Assembly: GCF_017104965.1 (NCBI RefSeq)
Contig: NZ_JAAGPR010000051.1
Coordinates: 1 to 45,836, forward strand
DNA: 45,836 nt
Direction of reading: 5' to 3'
Source of the DNA: Paraburkholderia sp. Ac-20340
Lineage (GTDB): Bacteria; Pseudomonadota; Gammaproteobacteria; Burkholderiales; Burkholderiaceae
Shown: positions 31,610-40,504 of the stretch, piece after piece
How positions within the stretch are numbered: position 1 is the first letter of the stretch
Layout of the letters: each line of letters begins with the position of its first letter
Position numbers and translations under genes: made by a program
Notes under the pieces: model-generated
Databases searched by the model: none
Told to the model about the DNA's origin: nothing
What the model saw: the letters and a program-made list of their open reading frames with translations, nothing else

Positions 31610-31622
31610 TTGGAGCTTCCAA
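31610..31622. promoter_or_regulatory. LysR-type T-N11-A dyad
   Basis: TTGGA-GCT-TCCAA is a perfect interrupted palindrome with the T-N11-A layout of LysR-family sites. It lies 22 bp from the LysR start (31588) and 118 bp from the lyase start (31740), inside the divergent promoter region. Confidence 0.5.
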
Positions 31623-31739
31623 AATACCGCTTTATGGATGGACTGGAATGTCTAAAGTTAGCACAGAGGCAAATACAACGAAACACCACGCCGGCACGAC
31701 ATGAACCGGCGCCCCGCTTATTCGTCTGGAGACATTTCT

Positions 31740-32687
31740 ATGCCCGCCTATCCCGCGCGCGCCACGCTGCGCGAAGTCGGTCTGCGCGACGGCCTGCAAA
31801 GCATCGACACCATTTTGCCCACCGAACTCAAGTTCGCCTGGCTGCGCGCGGCGCATGCGGCCGGTGTGCGCGAGATCGAAGTCGGCTCGTTCGTGCCCGC
31901 GCGCCTGTTGCCCCAACTCGCCGATACGGCCGAACTGGTGGCGTTCGCGCGCAGTCTGCCCGGCCTGTGCGTTTCCGTGCTGGTGCCCAATCTCAAGGGC
32001 GCGCAGCGCGCGCTCGAAACCGGCGCCGATCTGATGCTCGTGCCGCTTTCCGCGAGCGAAGCGCATAGCCGCGCGAATCTGCGCAAGACACCCGACGAAG
32101 TCGTGGCCGAAGTCGCGCGCATGCGTGCCGAACGCGATGCTGCTGGCGCGCGCACGCTGATCGAAGGCGGCATCGGCACGGCTTTCGGTTGCACGCTGCA
32201 AGGCGAGGTCGCGCAGGAAGATGTGTTGCGCTACATGCAGGCGCTGCTCGATGCGGGCGCCGATCGCGTGAGTCTCGCCGATACGGTGGGCTACGCGAAT
32301 CCGCGTGCCGTGCGCGCGTTGTTCGAACGCGCGCGCGCCATGGCGGGCGAGCGGCTCTGGTGCGCGCACTTTCACGACACGCGCGGTCTTGCGCTCGCCA
32401 ATGTCCATGCCGCGCTGGAAACCGGCGTGACGCGCTTCGATGCTTCGCTGGCAGGCATCGGCGGCTGTCCGCATGCGCCCGGTGCGAGCGGCAACGCGGC
32501 AAGCGAGGACCTGGCTTTCATGCTCGAAGACATGGGTATCGAAACCGGTATCGATATCGACGCTTTGCTGGCCTTGCGCGCGCAAGTGGCGCAATGGCTC
32601 GATGGCGAGAGCCTGCATGGCGCGCTCTGGCGCGCCGGCTTGCCAAAGACTTTTCAGGCCGCTGTGACGGTCGATTCGTTATCCTGA
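31740..32687 (+). CDS. HMG-CoA lyase-family enzyme
   Basis: 315 residues from ATG 31740, preceded by a GGAG ribosome site. It is a TIM-barrel lyase with the hallmarks of hydroxymethylglutaryl-CoA lyase: REVGLRDGLQS at the start, HFHDTRGLALAN (metal-binding His), and GIGGCPHAPGASGNAASEDL with the catalytic-loop cysteine at residue 243. It should cleave a 3-hydroxy-3-methyl-acyl-CoA, either HMG-CoA to acetyl-CoA and acetoacetate, or citramalyl-CoA to acetyl-CoA and pyruvate. The second is possible because (R)-citramalyl-CoA lyases belong to the same family. It is the first gene of an operon with a class III CoA transferase (7 bp gap) and a transporter, so the free acid is probably imported, converted to its CoA ester and cleaved. 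Confidence 0.88.
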   Translation: MPAYPARATLREVGLRDGLQSIDTILPTELKFAWLRAAHAAGVREIEVGSFVPARLLPQLADTAELVAFARSLPGLCVSVLVPNLKGAQRALETGADLMLVPLSASEAHSRANLRKTPDEVVAEVARMRAERDAAGARTLIEGGIGTAFGCTLQGEVAQEDVLRYMQALLDAGADRVSLADTVGYANPRAVRALFERARAMAGERLWCAHFHDTRGLALANVHAALETGVTRFDASLAGIGGCPHAPGASGNAASEDLAFMLEDMGIETGIDIDALLALRAQVAQWLDGESLHGALWRAGLPKTFQAAVTVDSLS

Positions 32688-32694
32688 GGATGTG

Positions 32695-33858
32695 ATGAGC
32701 GCAAACATGGACACCACGCGAAGGCTGCCGCTCGACGGCGTGCGCGTCGTCGAATTTACGCATATGGTCATGGGCCCAACCTGCGGAATGATTCTCGCGG
32801 ATCTGGGTGCGGAAGTCATCAAGATCGAACCGCCCGGCGGCGATAAAACGCGCGATCTGCCGGGCCTGGGAATTGGTTTTTTTCGCTCGTTCAACCGCAA
32901 TAAAAAGAGTGTCGTGCTCGATATCAATACCGAAGAAGGGCGCGCTGCTGCAGTCGAATTGATCGGGCAATGCGATGTGATGCTGGAGAATTTCCGGCCG
33001 GGGCTGATGCAGAAATTCGGTCTGGACTACGCCACGCTTTCGCAGCGTTATCCGGGGCTGATCTACGTTTCGCACAAGGGCTTTTTGCCCGGGCCTTATG
33101 AAAACCGGCTCGCACTCGACGAAGTCGTGCAGATGATGGGCGGCCTGTCGTATATGACCGGGCCGGCTGGGCGGCCGCTGCGTGCGGGGACGTCGGTGAA
33201 CGACATCATGGGCGGCATGTTCGGTGCGATCGGCGTGCTGGCGGCATTGCGCGAGCGCGAGGCGAGCGGGCGCGGCCAGGAAGTGCAGAGCGCGCTGTTC
33301 GAGAACTGCGTGTTTCTGAGCGCGCAGCATATGCAGCAATACGCGATGACGCACGAAGCGCCGCCGCCGATGCCCTCGCGCGTGTCGGCATGGAGCGTGT
33401 ACGACGTGTTCACGCTGGCCGAAGGCGAGCAGCTTTTTATCGGCGCGGTCAGCGACAAGCAGTTCGTTACGCTGTGCGACGTGATTGGCTGCCCCGACTA
33501 TGCGCGCGAGCCGCGCTATGCCAGTAACGCGGCACGTGTGGCCTTGCGCCCCGAATTGCTCGCGCGTCTGGGCGATGTGCTCAAGGCGCATCGCGTGGAG
33601 GACTTGATGCCGCGCCTGGAAGCGGCGGGCGTGCCGTATGCGCCGATCGTGCGCCCGGACCAGTTGCTCGACGATCCGCATCTGAAGGCCAGTGGCGGCC
33701 TCGTGCCGATGCAGACCGACGACGGCGGCGAAACCGAAGTCGTGCTGCTGCCGCTGATGATGGACGGACGCCGCCCCGGCGTGCGCCAACCGCTGGCGAA
33801 AGTGGGCGAGCATACGGAGGAAGTGCTGGCGCGACTCGCCGCGCATGTAGCCGGTTAG
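32695..33858 (+). CDS. Class III CoA transferase (CaiB/BaiF family)
   Basis: 387 residues from ATG 32695; a GTG one codon earlier is also possible, and GAGGA precedes both. Family features: LDGVRVVEFTHMVMGPTCGMILADLGAEVIKIEPPGGDKTR at the N-terminus, LENFRPGLMQKFGLDY, the catalytic aspartate D170 in GTSVNDIMGGMFG, and the C-terminal GVRQPLAKVGEHTEEVL. It would move CoA from a donor such as succinyl-CoA to a carboxylic acid. Its position between the lyase and the transporter suggests that the acid is the lyase substrate, such as 3-hydroxy-3-methylglutarate or citramalate. Which one cannot be read from sequence. Confidence 0.9.
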   Translation: MSANMDTTRRLPLDGVRVVEFTHMVMGPTCGMILADLGAEVIKIEPPGGDKTRDLPGLGIGFFRSFNRNKKSVVLDINTEEGRAAAVELIGQCDVMLENFRPGLMQKFGLDYATLSQRYPGLIYVSHKGFLPGPYENRLALDEVVQMMGGLSYMTGPAGRPLRAGTSVNDIMGGMFGAIGVLAALREREASGRGQEVQSALFENCVFLSAQHMQQYAMTHEAPPPMPSRVSAWSVYDVFTLAEGEQLFIGAVSDKQFVTLCDVIGCPDYAREPRYASNAARVALRPELLARLGDVLKAHRVEDLMPRLEAAGVPYAPIVRPDQLLDDPHLKASGGLVPMQTDDGGETEVVLLPLMMDGRRPGVRQPLAKVGEHTEEVLARLAAHVAG

Positions 33859-33927
33859 CCTCAAAGAGCGATGTGACGCAGCGCGGGCCAGAGTAGCCCG
33901 CGCGCCAAAACAACATGGAGACAGACT

Positions 33928-35370
33928 ATGCAACGCACCCTCACCACGGACGATGCGCTCGCCTTGCCTTTGGACGTGGCAGAACCGGGCCAGGCCGTGG
34001 CGGCCGCGCTCTCCGCGCGGCTCGATCGGCTGCCGGCGACCTGGCAATTGTGGAAACTGGTCTTGCTGATTTCGCTGGGCGGCTTCTTCGAGGTCTACGA
34101 TCTGATTTTCACGGGCTATATCGCGCCGGGTATGGCGAAAAGCGGTCTGCTGCAGACCACGACATCGAATCTGTTCGGTTTCAATGGCATTGGCGCATTC
34201 GTGGCCGCGACATTTTCGGGTCTTTTTATCGGTACGTTCTTTTTTGGCTGGCTTCCCGATAAATTCGGACGACGAAGCGTATTCACGTTTTCCCTGCTGT
34301 GGTATTCGATTGGCTCGATCGTCATGGCGATGCAGCATTCTTCCGAAGGCCTGATCCTGTGGCGCTTTATCACCGGCATCGGCGTGGGCATCGAGATCGT
34401 GACGATCGACAGCTATGTGACCGAGATGGTCCCGCAGCAGATGCGCGGTCGCGCAATGGCCTTCAATCAGGCGATCATGTTTGCCGCCGCGCCGGCTTCC
34501 GCCTTGCTGTCGTGGTGGCTTGTGCCGATTGCGCCGTTTGGTATCGACGGTTGGCGTTACGTGGTGCTGGCGGGTGCGCTGGGCGCAGTGATTGTCTGGT
34601 TCGTGCGCCGTGCCGTGCCGGAAAGCCCGCGCTGGCTCGCCACGCATCACCGCACCGAGGAAGCCGAGCGCGAGATTGCGCGGCTGGAACAGGCGGCAGT
34701 CCGCGAAAGTGGACGTGAATTGCCGCCGCCCGCGCCGGTGGTGACGCCGCCCGCGCATCGCCGTGCCTCGCTGGCGGAGTTGTGGAAGCCGCCGTATCGC
34801 GCGCGCCTGCTCATGCTGATCGCGTTCAATCTGTGTCAGGCGATCGGTTATTACGGTTTCGCGAACTGGGTGCCGACCTTGCTGATCGGGCAGGGCGTGC
34901 ACGTGACGCGCAGCCTGCTCTATGCCTTCGTGATTGCGATTGCGCTGCCGTGCGGGCCGCTGCTGGCGATGCTCGTCGCGGACAGGATCGAGCGCAAATG
35001 GTTGATCGTCGGATCGGCGTTTGCGGTGCTGGTATTCGGGCTGCTGTTCTCGCAGGCTCGCGGGGCTACGGCGCTGATCGTGCTGGGGATTTTGATCAGT
35101 CTCGCGGGGCAGATGATTTCCGTTTGCTATCACGCCTATCAGGCGGAGTTGTTTCCTACGGCCGTGCGTTGTCGTGCGAATGGGGTGGTGTATTCGGCGA
35201 GCCGGGTGGGGGCGATGATGTCCGGTTTCATTATCGCGGCGCTGTTGCGCGACTTCGGCGTGCAAGGTGTGTTCGCCGGGATTACCTGCTGCATGCTCGC
35301 GGTGATGGTGTCGATCGGCGCGTTCGGGCCGCGCACGAATGGGGTCTCGCTGGATGAGATTTCGGGGTGA
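33928..35370 (+). CDS. MFS transporter, organic-acid/aromatic-acid porter type
   Basis: 480 residues with about 12 membrane segments and the MFS signature loops GWLPDKFGRRSVF (between helices 2 and 3) and AELFPTAVRCRANGVVYSASRVGAM. The long central loop (about residues 230-290) is hydrophilic. It resembles sugar-porter-like/AAHS transporters for carboxylic acids (GGFFEVYDLIFTGYIAPGM in helix 1). It starts 69 bp after the CoA transferase gene with a GGAG ribosome site, so it is probably the uptake system for the acid that the CoA transferase and lyase degrade. Confidence 0.88.
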   Translation: MQRTLTTDDALALPLDVAEPGQAVAAALSARLDRLPATWQLWKLVLLISLGGFFEVYDLIFTGYIAPGMAKSGLLQTTTSNLFGFNGIGAFVAATFSGLFIGTFFFGWLPDKFGRRSVFTFSLLWYSIGSIVMAMQHSSEGLILWRFITGIGVGIEIVTIDSYVTEMVPQQMRGRAMAFNQAIMFAAAPASALLSWWLVPIAPFGIDGWRYVVLAGALGAVIVWFVRRAVPESPRWLATHHRTEEAEREIARLEQAAVRESGRELPPPAPVVTPPAHRRASLAELWKPPYRARLLMLIAFNLCQAIGYYGFANWVPTLLIGQGVHVTRSLLYAFVIAIALPCGPLLAMLVADRIERKWLIVGSAFAVLVFGLLFSQARGATALIVLGILISLAGQMISVCYHAYQAELFPTAVRCRANGVVYSASRVGAMMSGFIIAALLRDFGVQGVFAGITCCMLAVMVSIGAFGPRTNGVSLDEISG

Positions 35371-35399
35371 TGTGGTGTGCGGCCTGGAGTGTCGCAGGT

Positions 35400-35544
35400 A
35401 ATTCGGAATTTTCGTATGTCCGGCGGTTGTAGGGGAAGCCTACAGTCAAAGACGTATCGCATCTGGTCCTGCGATATGGAACAGGCAGGCTCCCCCGGCC
35501 CACTGTTCTAGTATTTGAAGCCCGCGCAATGCGGGCTTTTTTTT
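35400..35544 (+). ncRNA. Candidate small RNA with three hairpins and its own terminator
   Basis: Downstream of the MFS gene lie, in order: a hairpin TGTAGG-GGAAG-CCTACA (35428-35444), a hairpin TATCGCA-N8-TGCGATA (35455-35476), an unpaired C-rich stretch CTCCCCCGGCCC (near 35490-35501), and a strong intrinsic terminator (35518-35544). The C-rich single strand could pair with ribosome-binding sites. No open reading frame is present. No promoter is clear, so it could instead be the structured 3' UTR of the transporter mRNA or be processed from it. The 5' end given is approximate. Confidence 0.4.
35518..35544 (+). terminator. Intrinsic terminator
   Basis: AAGCCCGC (35518-35525), loop GCAAT, GCGGGCTT, then a run of eight T starting at 35537. 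It ends either the candidate small RNA or the lyase/CoA transferase/MFS operon, whose last stop is 148 bp upstream. Confidence 0.92.
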
Positions 35545-35911
35545 GTTGGACAGTGGGATTTCAGGTCACCAGGCAGTTTCAGGACGCTGCGGGCGCTAGT
35601 TCAACAACTGAAGCGCCTCGTCAATGGCCGCATGGCGCCTCAGATTGACATGAATTAATTGAATCGAACTGGCAAAAATCTGTATTTAAGGAAAATTTTT
35701 CATGCTTGATTCGTAACCGTCAACAGAGAGCGCAATCCGCAAACAAAACTCATAACGCAACTAACAGCCAGCCTCAAAACCCCTCACCGAATCACGCACG
35801 CTCGCATGTCCGCAAACCTTGATCGCAAGAAAAAGTCCCCATGAGCGAAGCAGAACACGTCACACGAACACAATCGGAAACCGCCGCCACAACCCGCACT
35901 CGCACGACCCA
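35545..35911. other. AT-richer intergenic region with no gene seen
   Basis: About 370 bp between the terminator and the stop of the leftward SRPBCC gene. The stretch around 35640-35770 is markedly AT-rich for this genome (AATTAATTG, AAAATTTTTC). No reading frame, long repeat or strong hairpin was recognised. It may hold the end of the leftward transcript. Confidence 0.35.
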
Positions 35912-36304
35912 CTAACGCACCAGATTCCGCGCCGCCGCCGCGCACCCAGCATCCATCAGCGGCTCGATCACTGCACGCCGTTCATCGGGCAGAAAATCGC
36001 AGATCCACACCAGCCTGCAACCGCCGCCCGCTTCGTTCGCCACGATCTGCATCGACGCCGCGTGCTGCTCGAAGTTCGGCCCGCAGACCGCGTAGGCCAC
36101 CCGCATCCTCGCGTCATCGACAGTCACGATGCGCTCCTGCACCACGTTGCCATTCGCAAACGTCACGCTGCGTCTATCGCCTTCGACTTTCACATCAACC
36201 AGCACGCCCGCAAAAACCTGCGCGATATTGCGCGAGTCGCGCAACGTGGCCCATGCGCTGGCCGCATCGATACTCAAGGGAACATCGCGATAAAGAGAAG
36301 CCAT
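35912..36304 (-). CDS. SRPBCC-family (START-like) protein
   Basis: 130 residues with an AGGAG ribosome site before ATG 36304. The pattern fits the SRPBCC/polyketide-cyclase superfamily: short N-terminal strand and helix (YRDVPLSIDAASAWATLRDSRNIAQVF), a run of antiparallel strands (VEGDRRSVTFANGNVVQERIVTVDDARMRVAYAV, ASMQIVANEAGGGCRLVWICDFLP) and a long C-terminal helix (RRAVIEPLMDAGCAAAARNL). The fold binds a hydrophobic ligand in a cavity; the ligand is unknown. It lies 57 bp behind the His-tailed EamA transporter gene on the same strand, so it is probably co-transcribed and under the same Zur-like control. Confidence 0.75.
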   Translation of the reverse strand: MASLYRDVPLSIDAASAWATLRDSRNIAQVFAGVLVDVKVEGDRRSVTFANGNVVQERIVTVDDARMRVAYAVCGPNFEQHAASMQIVANEAGGGCRLVWICDFLPDERRAVIEPLMDAGCAAAARNLVR

Positions 36305-36319
36305 CGCCGCATCTCCTGT

Positions 36320-36349
36320 TTCCAGTAGTCGAAATTCCAGTAGTCGAAA
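36320..36349. repeat. Perfect 15-bp tandem duplication
   Basis: TTCCAGTAGTCGAAA occurs twice without a break (36320-36334 and 36335-36349) in the short gap between the EamA-transporter stop and the SRPBCC start. It looks like a recent slippage duplication. Confidence 0.85.
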
Positions 36350-36361
36350 GTTGAACGCCGA

Positions 36362-37423
36362 TCAATGCGAATGCCGATGATGCACATCCGGGAAATGGGC
36401 ATGCGTATGCGTGAGCGGCAGATGCTGGTGGGCATGCGTGTGCGGCTCGGTGCCGTCCCAGTCGAAATCGTGCTCATGCCGATGATGCGCATCATGCCGA
36501 TGCCGATGCGTATGTTCGAGCGCGTCATGCGTATGCTCGTGCTCGTGGCGCTCGCGCACATGCAGCCACACGCCCAGGGCCATCAGCGCGAGCGCGGCCC
36601 AGAACGTCAGCGCCGGCCGCTGCGGCCAGAGCATCAAGGAAAGCGCCACGCCAAACAGCGGCGCCACCGAAAAATACGCTCCGGTGCGCGCCGTGCCCAG
36701 GTTGCGCAAGGCGACCACGAACAGCACGAGGCTTACGCCATATCCCGCGAATCCCACCGCCATCGCCGCGGCAATACGCGCGCCGTCGGGCCAGTGCGCG
36801 CCCAACCAGAACGCCACCAGCAGATTGACGGGCCCAGCCGCCAGGCCTTTGAGGCAGGCGATCGTCATCGCGTCGTTGGCGGAGACCTTGCGCGTGAGAT
36901 TGTTGTCGATGGCCCAGCAAAGGCACGCGCCCACCACGCACAACGCGCCCGGCGTGAGTCCCGCGTGCGGTCCGCTCCACGACAGCAGCACGCCGCCCGC
37001 GACGATGGCGGCCATGCCCAGCGCGATTTGCGCATCGAAATTTTCGCGGAAACAGACCCACGCGATCAGCGCCGTCAGCACGCCTTCGAGATTGAGCAGC
37101 AGGGCGCTCGACGCGGCGGGCGTCGTAACGAGCCCGAGCATCAGCAGCGCGGGCCCGGCCACACCGCCCGCAACGATCGCGCCCGCAAGCCAGGGCGCTT
37201 CGGCCAGGCGTAGCGGGGCGTGGTCGGGCGGGGCGTCGGCGCGTCGTCGCAATCGGCGCACGAGGATCGCCAGCGCGAGTCCCGTGCCGCTGCCCAGATA
37301 GAACAGCCCGGCCACCATAAAAGGCGACAGCGCGCCGAGCAGCGCCTTGGCGAGCGGCGTAGCGGCCCCGAACAGCGCGGCGGCGGCCAACGCCGTCGCG
37401 ATGGCGTGAAGATGCGATTTCAT
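36362..37423 (-). CDS. EamA/DMT-family transporter with a histidine-rich C-terminal tail
   Basis: 353 residues from ATG 37423 (MKSHLHAIATALAAAALFGAATPLAKALLG). Ten membrane segments in two EamA repeats fill residues 1 to about 285 (for example GVLTALIAWVCFRENFD and GAYFSVAPLFGVALSLMLWP). The last 66 residues contain 24 histidines, mainly as alternating H-x-H, with a few Asp and Glu: a cytoplasmic or periplasmic metal-binding tail, presumably for zinc. A Zur-like box lies 81-97 bp upstream of the start. EamA proteins export small molecules, and some (CntI-type) export metallophores; direct zinc handling or metallophore export are both possible. No metallophore synthesis genes are nearby. It is divergent from the COG0523 GTPase gene and followed by the SRPBCC gene. 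Confidence 0.85.
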   Translation of the reverse strand: MKSHLHAIATALAAAALFGAATPLAKALLGALSPFMVAGLFYLGSGTGLALAILVRRLRRRADAPPDHAPLRLAEAPWLAGAIVAGGVAGPALLMLGLVTTPAASSALLLNLEGVLTALIAWVCFRENFDAQIALGMAAIVAGGVLLSWSGPHAGLTPGALCVVGACLCWAIDNNLTRKVSANDAMTIACLKGLAAGPVNLLVAFWLGAHWPDGARIAAAMAVGFAGYGVSLVLFVVALRNLGTARTGAYFSVAPLFGVALSLMLWPQRPALTFWAALALMALGVWLHVRERHEHEHTHDALEHTHRHRHDAHHRHEHDFDWDGTEPHTHAHQHLPLTHTHAHFPDVHHRHSH

Positions 37424-37503
37424 CTGGGAAAACCTGCGGGCTGGCGACGAGCGGACAAGAACCGCAATTATCGCCGATGAGAATGACAGAGTGGCTTTCT
37501 TGA

Positions 37504-37520
37504 ATGTTATGTTATAACAT
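37504..37520. promoter_or_regulatory. Zur-like box between the EamA transporter and the COG0523 GTPase
   Basis: ATGTTAT-GTT-ATAACAT is a perfect dyad with the half-sites and three-base spacing of the proteobacterial Zur consensus (ATGTTAT-ANT-ATAACAT). It is centrally placed in the divergent region, 81 bp from the transporter start and 95 bp from the GTPase start, so it could repress both when zinc is plentiful. The genes on each side suit a zinc-starvation response. Confidence 0.8.
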
Positions 37521-37614
37521 CGCGAAATTGAACAGTGCGAAGCGATGCGCATCAGCGCCGCTGCCGCCATCCCCGATACAAAGAATCGCAGAACAGAAGC
37601 CAAGGAGCCTCCCC

Positions 37615-38844
<1,230 letters not shown>

Positions 38845-38861
38845 GGAAAGGGTGCGGGGCA

Positions 38862-39422
38862 ATGATCAGAAAGAATCCGCGTGGCGATCTGCCCGTGGTG
38901 CATGAAAGCGCTTTTGTCGATCCGACCGCTATTTTGTGCGGTCGCGTGATCGTCGAGGACGATGTGTTTATCGGCCCGTATGCCGTGATTCGCGCCGATG
39001 AAACCGATGCGCGCGGCGAGATCGAGCCCATTGTGATCGGCGCGCATTCCAATATTCAGGATGGCGTAGTCATTCATTCGAAGTCGGGCGCGGCGGTGAA
39101 CATTGGCCGTCATACGTCGATTGCGCATCGCGCGATCGTGCATGGGCCGTGTAGCGTGGGCGACCGCGTGTTTATCGGCTTCAATAGCGTGCTGTTCAAC
39201 TGCACGGTTGGTGCCGGTTGCGTGGTGCGTCACAACGCGGTGGTGGACGGTTGCGATCTTCCCGCAGGCTTTTATGTGCCTTCGACGCTGCGTATCGGGC
39301 CGGCAACGGATCTCGCGACGATCCCCAAAGTGTCGGCGAGCGCCGCGGAGTTTTCCGAGGATGTCGCGCAGACGAATAACCGTCTCGTGCGCGGTTATCG
39401 GCGTATCGCGAACGAGCTTTGA
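38862..39422 (+). CDS. Gamma-carbonic-anhydrase-like hexapeptide protein
   Basis: 186 residues from ATG 38862. It is a left-handed beta-helix with hexapeptide repeats (VIVEDDVFIGPYAVIRAD, IGAHSNIQDGVVIHS, IGRHTSIAHRAIVHG, VGDRVFIGFNSVLFN). The three histidines expected to bind metal in gamma-carbonic anhydrases are available in the segments ending VVIH, SIAH and AIVH. A C-terminal helix follows (ASAAEFSEDVAQTNNRLVRGYRRI). Reversible CO2 hydration is possible, but many relatives (PaaY, CaiE, YrdA) do other things. It lies 17 bp behind the COG0523 GTPase gene, and this pairing also occurs in other zinc-starvation loci. Gamma enzymes can use iron or cobalt, so it might replace a zinc enzyme. Confidence 0.85.
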   Translation: MIRKNPRGDLPVVHESAFVDPTAILCGRVIVEDDVFIGPYAVIRADETDARGEIEPIVIGAHSNIQDGVVIHSKSGAAVNIGRHTSIAHRAIVHGPCSVGDRVFIGFNSVLFNCTVGAGCVVRHNAVVDGCDLPAGFYVPSTLRIGPATDLATIPKVSASAAEFSEDVAQTNNRLVRGYRRIANEL

Positions 39423-39427
39423 CGGTC

Positions 39428-39457
39428 ATGCGGCCCGTTCAGTCGAGCGGGCCGCAT
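39428..39457. terminator. Hairpin between convergent genes
   Basis: ATGCGGCCCG (39428-39437) pairs perfectly over 10 bp with CGGGCCGCAT (39448-39457) across a ten-base loop. It sits between the stops of the gamma-carbonic-anhydrase-like gene and the zinc dehydrogenase gene. Neither side has a U-run, so it is a probable but not classic bidirectional terminator. Confidence 0.55.
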
Positions 39458-39469
39458 GGCATCGGGCAG

Positions 39470-40504
39470 TTACGGCAGCAGCAGAATCTTCGAGCCGATC
39501 TTGTTGCGCGCCATTTCGAATCCGTCGATGGCTTCGGCAAGCGGCAGGCGATGCGTGACCATTGGTGCAAGTCGCGCCTGATGCGCGACCACGAAATCGC
39601 GCACTTCGGCCCACGTTGCGCGCGTCGCGCGATAGGTGCCGCGAATCTGATGGCGGTTGCGCACGAGCTTCGCGGCATCGAAGCTGACCGGCTTGCCGTG
39701 AATGCCGCAGATCACGAAGATGCCCGAAGGGCGCAGACAATCGAGCCCGGCCTGCACGGTCGAAGGCACGCCCGTCGCTTCGATCACGATGTCGAATTCG
39801 TCGATATTCGTGCGCTTTTTCACTTCGTCCAGCGCATGGTCGCGCAGATCGAAGGTCTGCTCGATGCCGAGCGCACGCACCGTGGCGAGGCGGTCCGCAT
39901 CGTCGTAACCAACAACCGTGACGTTCGCGCCGCGCACGCTGGCCAGCAGCGCGATGCCCTGGCCGATCGTGCCCGGGCCCATCACCAGCACGCGGTCGCC
40001 GGCCGCGACTTCGGCGGTCTTCACCGCGCTCATGGCGATCGAAAGCGGCTCGCCCAGCGCCGCGATACCCAGGTCGATATCGTCGGGCAGCGTGAGGCAG
40101 TTCGCGGCGGGCACGCGCACGGTGCGCGCGAAGCCGCCGTCGCGCAGCATGCCAATGCCGCGCCGGTCGCGGCAGGCATCGACGCGCCCCGAGCGGCACG
40201 CTTCGCACACGCCGCATTCGACCGAGGGAATCACCACCACGGGCTGACCGACCGCGAGTGCGCCGACGTCGCTGCCTGCGCTGGCCACGCGGCCCGCGAA
40301 TTCATGGCCGATCGTGACCGGAAACGCCGATTGGAGGAAGTCGTAGCCGCCCGACCAGTCGTAGATATGCACGTCGCTGCCGCAGATGCCGGCGGCGGCG
40401 ACTTCGACGATCACTTCGCCTTCGGCCGGCGCGTCGGGCGCGGGCACGTCGCGCAATTCGAGCCCGAAGGCGGCGGTGGTTTTCTGCAATGCCTGCATCA
40501 TCAA
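39470..40504 (-). CDS. Zinc-dependent medium-chain dehydrogenase (sorbitol/threonine dehydrogenase-like)
   Basis: 344 residues. Catalytic zinc ligands C41 (GICGSD) and H67-E68 (GHEF), structural zinc cysteines C97, C100, C103 and C111, and the NAD-binding VLVMGPGTIGQGIALLA are all present. It oxidises a secondary alcohol or polyol; which one is unclear. It is the last gene of a four-gene unit with a porin, an MFS transporter and an unknown protein, and its start overlaps the stop of the unknown gene by ATGA. Three consecutive ATG codons open the frame, so the true start may be one or two codons later. The context suggests that it oxidises the imported compound. Confidence 0.9.
   Translation of the reverse strand: MMMQALQKTTAAFGLELRDVPAPDAPAEGEVIVEVAAAGICGSDVHIYDWSGGYDFLQSAFPVTIGHEFAGRVASAGSDVGALAVGQPVVVIPSVECGVCEACRSGRVDACRDRRGIGMLRDGGFARTVRVPAANCLTLPDDIDLGIAALGEPLSIAMSAVKTAEVAAGDRVLVMGPGTIGQGIALLASVRGANVTVVGYDDADRLATVRALGIEQTFDLRDHALDEVKKRTNIDEFDIVIEATGVPSTVQAGLDCLRPSGIFVICGIHGKPVSFDAAKLVRNRHQIRGTYRATRATWAEVRDFVVAHQARLAPMVTHRLPLAEAIDGFEMARNKIGSKILLLP

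Noticed and set aside
32518..35265. A 915-codon minus-strand frame across the CoA transferase and MFS genes
   Set aside because: It spans two well-supported genes on the other strand and has no recognisable domain.
36365..37213. A Met-rich plus-strand frame opposite the EamA transporter tail
   Set aside because: The repeated ATG codons are the complement of the His (CAT) codons of the transporter tail.
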